Positions 7,654-10,663 of a DNA stretch of 10,663 nt are shown here, one piece after another (the stretch's first letter is position 1; each line of letters begins with the position of its first letter). The DNA comes from Bacteroidota bacterium (GTDB lineage: Bacteria > Bacteroidota > Ignavibacteria > Ignavibacteriales > Ignavibacteriaceae): the NCBI GenBank assembly GCA_021793635.1, contig JAJYSI010000068.1, forward strand, positions 1 to 10,663. The letters are read 5' to 3'. The translations under genes and the position numbers were made by a program. Under the pieces are notes generated by a model, which was given only the letters and a program-made list of their open reading frames with translations, had not been told where the DNA came from and searched no databases.

Positions 7654-8663
7654 TTTAAAAAGTTATACGGAAAATTAAAAATTCCTTCTTCAGTAATAAT
7701 TCCGCTTATTAAATGAGACGGCGTTACATCAAACGCCGGTGTAAATGCTTTATAATTATCCGGTGCTATCCGGTAACCGTTAATTGACAGCAGTTCCTCC
7801 TGATGCCGAAACTCAATTTCGATTTCCTCACCCGATGCTATATTTCTGTCAATGGTCGTTGTCGGCGCCGCAATATAAAAAGGAATATTGTGGAAGTTGC
7901 AAAGCACCGCAAGATTGTAAGTTCCAATTTTGTTTGCGCTGTCGCCATTCAATGCAATACGGTCTGCGCCCGTAATTACCAAATCAATTTTTCCCTTCTG
8001 CATTAGTACGGCGGCAGATGAATCCGTTTGAACTGAGAAAGGTATTCCGCTTCTTTCCAATTCATAAGAAGTCAATCTCAAACCTTGAAGCAAAGGACGT
8101 GTTTCATCGGCATAAACATATTCAACTAATCCTTTTTCATATCCGCACTTAATTACACTGAATGCTGTTCCATCACCTGCAGTTGCAAGTTTGCCAGTGT
8201 TGCAGTGAGTTAAGACGGTAGACTTCTTCTTAAATATATTTAATCCGTTCTCCCCCATCATTTTACATTTTTTAATATCATCTTGATGAAAATCTATCGC
8301 TTTGGAAAGAACAATGTTATAAATGTTTTCGGAATCTTTATTCTGTTCAAAAACATTTTTCATTTCTTTAAGCGCAGTAAATAAATTAACTGCAGTTGGA
8401 CGGGTTCTTGCAAGCCTGTTATAAGCTTTATAGAAATTTTCATCCGAAGATTCTCTTATAGAATTTTTTAATGACAGAGCCAGCCCGTAGCAGGCAGCCA
8501 CGCCGATTAAAGGCGCACCGCGCATTTCAAGTCTTTCGATTGCAATTGCAATCCTTTCATAATCATCCGTCTCAACATAAACTTCTTCAAGCGGAAGTTT
8601 AGTTTGATCCAGAAAAATTAGTTTCCCGTTTAAAAACTTGATTGAAAAATATTTTTCTTCCAT
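7650..8663 (-). CDS. mtnA: S-methyl-5-thioribose-1-phosphate isomerase (MtnA, eIF2B-alpha-like family)
   Basis: Isomerises methylthioribose-1-phosphate to methylthioribulose-1-phosphate in methionine salvage. The 337 residues match the family. Recognisable segments are MRGAPLIGVAACYGLAL (47-63), THCNTGKLATAGDGTA (152-167), YADETRPLLQGLRLT (184-198), TGADRIALNGDSANKIGT (231-248) and FDVTPSHLISGIITE (311-325). The catalytic Cys154 (HCNTG) and Asp234 (GADR) are both present. The ATG at 8663 has no clear Shine-Dalgarno site. The gene lies 83 bases behind a PfkB-family kinase and overlaps recO by 4 bases. Related members act on 5-deoxyribose-1-phosphate or, in archaea, on ribose-1,5-bisphosphate; the kinase neighbour makes this worth considering, although the sequence reads as ordinary MtnA. 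Confidence 0.92.
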   Translation of the reverse strand: MEEKYFSIKFLNGKLIFLDQTKLPLEEVYVETDDYERIAIAIERLEMRGAPLIGVAACYGLALSLKNSIRESSDENFYKAYNRLARTRPTAVNLFTALKEMKNVFEQNKDSENIYNIVLSKAIDFHQDDIKKCKMMGENGLNIFKKKSTVLTHCNTGKLATAGDGTAFSVIKCGYEKGLVEYVYADETRPLLQGLRLTSYELERSGIPFSVQTDSSAAVLMQKGKIDLVITGADRIALNGDSANKIGTYNLAVLCNFHNIPFYIAAPTTTIDRNIASGEEIEIEFRHQEELLSINGYRIAPDNYKAFTPAFDVTPSHLISGIITEEGIFNFPYNFLK

Positions 8664-8717
8664 AGCAGTTTTTATTTTGTTTAATCCCGCAATTTAGATT
8701 CCAAATTACTCTAATCA

Positions 8718-8742
8718 CGGCACAGATTAGTAATCTGTGCTG
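8718..8742. repeat. Perfect REP-like hairpin between the kinase gene and mtnA
   Basis: GCACAGATT (8720-8728) and AATCTGTGC (8732-8740) form a perfect 9-base-pair stem with a 3-base loop, extended by one G-T and one C-G pair to 8718-8742. TAATC (8712-8716) and GATTA (8745-8749) could form an outer second stem. It starts 4 bases after the kinase stop. No T-run follows on either strand, so it is not an intrinsic terminator. It resembles REP-type intergenic palindromes and may stabilise or attenuate the message between kinase and mtnA. Confidence 0.6.
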
Positions 8743-8746
8743 AGGA

Positions 8747-9661
8747 TTATTTCTCATCAACTTTTGAAAGCATCAAGAATTCTCTGAACCTGTCCTGAAC
8801 CCTGAAATATTCCAGTTCTTCTAATCCTTTTGTACTGAACTTTTCTACACAGAAGGAAGCCATCGCACTTCCGTAAACAACTGCACGCTTCATATTTTCC
8901 GTACTGAGGTCCTGGGTTTTATGAAGATAGCCGATAAATCCGCCGGCAAAAGAATCGCCCGCACCTGTCGGATCATAAATCATTTCCATTGGATAAGCAG
9001 GAGCCGAGAAGATCGTTTCATCTGTAAATAAGAGAGCGCCGTGTTCGCCTTTTTTAATAATCAAAATTTCCGGTCCCATTTCTCTTATATGCTTCCAAGC
9101 TTTAATCAGGTTTGGCTCCTTTGCAAGCAGCCGCGCTTCCGAATCATTTATGATCAGCACATTTACTCGCTTAAGAAGTTCCATCAATTTTTCTTTTCTG
9201 CCTTCAATCCAGTAATTCATCGTATCGCCGACTACAAAATGCGGCTCTTCCATTTGATCAAGTACTTTTATCTGCAATGCCGGATCAATATTGCCGAGGC
9301 AGACAAACTTCGACTTTTTATATTTATCAGGCACAATCGGATCAAATTCTTCAAAGACATTCAATTCGGTAAGAAGAGTATCGCGGACATTCAAATCATA
9401 ATGATATTTGCCGGACCAGCGAAATGTTTTTCCGCCGTTAACTATCTGCAAACCTTCAAGATCAATATTATGATTTTCTAAAAGATGAATATACTTTTTA
9501 GGGAAATCTTCTCCCACAACTCCCATAAGATAAATCGGACCGCTGAAGTAGCTTGCTGCCAGTGAAATGTAAGTAGCTGAACCGCCTAATGCATTTGAAA
9601 CCTTGTCGAATGGCGTTTCAACAGTGTCTAACCCGAGAGAACCAACAACCAATAAACCCAA
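8747..9661 (-). CDS. PfkB/ribokinase-family carbohydrate or nucleoside kinase, substrate unknown
   Basis: A 304-residue cytoplasmic kinase that phosphorylates a sugar or nucleoside hydroxyl with ATP. The first PfkB signature region is ALGGSATYISLAASY (24-38); the glycines contact the substrate sugar. NDSEA (172-176) carries the NxxE Mg/phosphate motif. DPTGAGDSFAGGF (230-242) is the second signature, with catalytic Asp236 and the anion hole. The segment GDTMNYWI (145-152) recalls a conserved uncharacterised PfkB subgroup of Gram-negative bacteria. The TTG at 9661 is chosen: GGAG lies 7 bases upstream and the protein then begins GLLVVGSLGLD, as family members do. A TTG at 9700 would fall in or before the predicted promoter. 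The neighbour mtnA suggests a role near methylthioribose, 5-deoxyribose or ribose-1-phosphate metabolism, which is inference. Confidence 0.88.
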   Translation of the reverse strand: MGLLVVGSLGLDTVETPFDKVSNALGGSATYISLAASYFSGPIYLMGVVGEDFPKKYIHLLENHNIDLEGLQIVNGGKTFRWSGKYHYDLNVRDTLLTELNVFEEFDPIVPDKYKKSKFVCLGNIDPALQIKVLDQMEEPHFVVGDTMNYWIEGRKEKLMELLKRVNVLIINDSEARLLAKEPNLIKAWKHIREMGPEILIIKKGEHGALLFTDETIFSAPAYPMEMIYDPTGAGDSFAGGFIGYLHKTQDLSTENMKRAVVYGSAMASFCVEKFSTKGLEELEYFRVQDRFREFLMLSKVDEK

Positions 9662-9668
9662 ATTAAAG

Positions 9669-9672
9669 CTCC
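9669..9672 (-). promoter_or_regulatory. Shine-Dalgarno site fixing the kinase start
   Basis: GGAG on the minus strand, 7 bases before the TTG at 9661. It lies inside the longer open frame beginning at 9700 and marks the TTG at 9661 as the start, in agreement with the family N-terminus and with the promoter position. Confidence 0.65.
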
Positions 9673-9697
9673 AGAATAGTTTAAGAAAATTTGAGTC

Positions 9698-9728
9698 CAA
9701 AAATAAAGAAAACCTAAGTCAAACCAAA
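9698..9728 (-). promoter_or_regulatory. Bacteroidota-type promoter for the kinase-mtnA-recO-htrA block
   Basis: On the minus strand TTTG (9725-9728), a spacer of exactly 19 bases and TATTTTTG (9698-9705) match the Bacteroidota promoter consensus TTTG-N19-TAnnTTTG in every specified position. Transcription would start near 9690, giving a leader of about 30 bases with the GGAG site in it. In this AT-rich sequence the match could still be chance, but position and the kinase start agree. Confidence 0.5.
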
Positions 9729-10010
9729 TGAAATATGATAAATGGAAATGCTAAGGTGTTCCGAAACCTTCCCTCCAAGTTCCTCTTTAAAAAATGATTT
9801 TGATTTCACATTACTTCATCAAGCCGACAATAGAAATTAAAAATAGTTTCTTCCGCATAACCTAAAGAACAAATCGCTTGGAGTGTTTAGCTCTATGCGC
9901 GGACTTCGTGCATGTTTCTTTTTCAATTTACTCAAACTTTATGATGAATAGAAAAGTCTGTGAATCCTTTTATTATCCAAAACATCAGATGTCTGTAATT
10001 AAAAATTTTT
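9729..10010. other. Divergent intergenic region, no credible gene
   Basis: This stretch separates the leftward kinase block from the rightward thioredoxin genes. Frames longer than about 24 codons with a start are absent on both strands. It must hold the promoter for the thioredoxin pair; TATGAT at 9940-9945 could be a -10 box but has only a poor -35 partner. The part from 9879 to 9925 is more structured than its surroundings and is listed separately. CTCCAAG (9773-9779) and CTTGGAG (9877-9883) are inverted copies about 100 bases apart, probably by chance. Confidence 0.55.
9879..9925 (+). other. Tandem hairpins with T-rich tail upstream of the thioredoxin gene
   Basis: Read on the plus strand, TGGAG and CTCTA (9879-9895, one G-T pair) form a short stem. 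Directly after it ATGCGCG and CGTGCAT (9895-9913, one G-T pair, GACTT loop) form a 7-base-pair stem followed by GTTTCTTTTTC. The second stem plus T-rich tail looks like a weak rightward terminator, yet no rightward gene lies upstream. It may be a 5' leader element, an attenuator or the end of a small RNA. Confidence 0.3.
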
Positions 10011-10014
10011 GGAG
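10011..10014 (+). promoter_or_regulatory. Shine-Dalgarno site fixing the thioredoxin start
   Basis: GGAG followed by six A residues and then the ATG at 10021. An in-frame TTG at 10009 overlaps this site, so it cannot be the start if GGAG is used; the ATG is the better start. Confidence 0.85.
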
Positions 10015-10020
10015 AAAAAA

Positions 10021-10371
10021 ATGCTGAGAACAAATCTTACCCACATCCTTTCTGAGAAGGAACATTCTGAATTACTTAAAAATAATGAAAACGTCATGGT
10101 CTGCTGCGGCAGAATGGGACCAATGTGCATTCCTGTTTATGCAGAGATGGAAGAACTTGAAAAAGAATACAAGCATGTAAAGTTTGCAGATATGGAATTC
10201 GATTCGCCGGATGCAAAGGTAATTAGAGAGCTTCCGGAATGCAGAAGCTTTTTCGGAATTCCGTTCGTTATCTATTATAAGAATGGACAAGTTGTAAAAG
10301 CTACAAGCAGCATTCAATCTAGAGAACAAATCACTACAAACCTGGACACACATTTTAATCATCATGAATAA
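10021..10371 (+). CDS. Atypical thioredoxin-fold protein with CX6C in place of CXXC
   Basis: A 116-residue cytoplasmic thioredoxin-fold protein, probably a thiol-disulfide carrier served by the reductase encoded next. The fold is shown by VPxxAEMEELEKEY-like helix 2, VKFADMEFDSPDAKVIRELPECRSFFGIPFVI read in parts, the cis-proline Pro81 in FGIPFVIYY, and KNGQVV (87-92). The active site is not WCGPC: it reads CCGRMGPMC (28-36). Aligning onto the following helix puts Cys36 at the second canonical cysteine and Gly33 at the first, so the usual nucleophile is missing; Cys28 or Cys29 may replace it. Cys74 is a fourth cysteine. There is no signal peptide. The ATG at 10021 follows GGAG by 6 bases, so the longer TTG form is rejected. 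The stop overlaps the reductase start by 8 bases. Confidence 0.85.
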   Translation: MLRTNLTHILSEKEHSELLKNNENVMVCCGRMGPMCIPVYAEMEELEKEYKHVKFADMEFDSPDAKVIRELPECRSFFGIPFVIYYKNGQVVKATSSIQSREQITTNLDTHFNHHE

Positions 10372-10663
10372 TCATTTTGATGTTATAGTTATCGGTGCGG
10401 GAGCCGCAGGATTAACTGCGGGCATTTATCTATCCCGCGCCAAAGTAAATACTCTGATTCTGAATGAGGGTACTGTCGGCGGGCAGATGGTACTGACTCA
10501 TCAGATTGCAAATTATCCCGGCATCGAAAGCATCAGCGGTTACGAGCTTGCAACCAATATGAAAACACAGGCTCAAAAGTTCGGATGTACTATAAGATCA
10601 AATGTTAAAATCTCTTCTTTCGATCTTAAGGGCGAAACGAAAAAAGTAATCGTTAATAATAAA
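10364..10663 (+). CDS. trxB: Thioredoxin reductase, N-terminal part cut by the window end
   Basis: The first 100 residues of a flavoprotein that passes electrons from NADPH through FAD to a thioredoxin. FDVIVIGAGAAGLTAGIYLSRA (5-26; only the GAGAAG core, 11-16, is diagnostic) is the FAD dinucleotide-binding motif. VGGQMVLTHQIANYPG (about 40-55) is the typical GGQ-xxT-xxIxNYPG stretch of TrxB. The CxxC redox pair, near residue 135 in the family, and the NADPH domain lie outside the window, so thioredoxin reductase cannot be told from a close relative such as ferredoxin/flavodoxin-NADP reductase. The ATG at 10364 lies inside the last codons of the thioredoxin gene, overlapping by 8 bases, with no Shine-Dalgarno site of its own: translational coupling is expected. 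Confidence 0.88.
   Translation, partial: MNNHFDVIVIGAGAAGLTAGIYLSRAKVNTLILNEGTVGGQMVLTHQIANYPGIESISGYELATNMKTQAQKFGCTIRSNVKISSFDLKGETKKVIVNNK

Noticed and set aside
9041..9481. 146-codon open frame on the plus strand
   Set aside because: It lies wholly antisense to the kinase gene, which has clear PfkB motifs; its translation has no recognisable family character and is a shadow frame.
9814..9858. Fifteen-codon minus-strand frame MRKKLFLISIVGLMK, resembling the start of a signal peptide
   Set aside because: It ends after 15 codons, has no clear Shine-Dalgarno site, and reading on past the stop gives no further protein-like sequence. Chance in AT-rich DNA is the simpler explanation.
10009..10020. 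TTG start adding four residues to the thioredoxin-fold protein
   Set aside because: The TTG overlaps the GGAG site that serves the ATG at 10021.
10072..10365. 97-codon open frame on the minus strand
   Set aside because: Antisense to the thioredoxin-fold gene, which has a good ribosome site and fold motifs.
1..10663. CRISPR arrays, tRNA/rRNA genes, transposases, phage or toxin-antitoxin genes
   Set aside because: No regularly spaced repeats, cloverleaf-like sequences or matching proteins were seen on reading both strands; all large frames are accounted for by chromosomal genes.

Overview
The window is AT-rich and gene-dense and looks like bacterial chromosome. It carries ordinary housekeeping genes and no sign of a phage, integron or insertion sequence. 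I place it in the Bacteroidota/Chlorobiota (FCB) group, possibly Ignavibacteria. The reasons are overall protein character, a TTTG-N19-TAnnTTTG promoter of the Bacteroidota type in front of the kinase gene, poor Shine-Dalgarno sites at several genes, and repeated use of TTG starts. The placement is an inference from reading, not a search.

Ten genes are visible; eight lie on the minus strand and two on the plus strand. Read 5'->3' on the minus strand from the right: a PfkB-family sugar/nucleoside kinase (8747-9661), a REP-like perfect hairpin, mtnA (methylthioribose-1-phosphate isomerase), recO (overlapping mtnA by ATGA) and an HtrA/DegP serine protease, closed by a strong intrinsic terminator at 5322-5348. 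Next comes aroC (chorismate synthase) with a glyoxalase-II-like metallo-beta-lactamase hydrolase 9 bases behind it. A sigma70-like promoter (3355-3383) then precedes an ABC permease and ATPase pair joined by a TTGA stop/start overlap. Last is the carboxyltransferase subunit of a propionyl/methylmalonyl-CoA-type biotin enzyme (106-1650). On the plus strand at the right edge are an atypical thioredoxin-fold protein and the start of a thioredoxin reductase gene, overlapping by 8 bases and cut by the window end.

Four starts are moved inward on Shine-Dalgarno evidence: the ABC ATPase to a TTG at 2545, HtrA to an ATG at 6862, the kinase to a TTG at 9661, and the thioredoxin to an ATG at 10021.

The two most unusual proteins are these. 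The ABC ATPase of the SsuB/TauB type has lost or changed nearly every catalytic motif (Walker A glycines, Q-loop, signature, catalytic Glu, D-loop, H-switch) while its reading frame is intact. The thioredoxin-fold protein has CCGRMGPMC where CGPC is expected and is translationally coupled to its own reductase. No CRISPR array, tRNA, rRNA or mobile element was seen.
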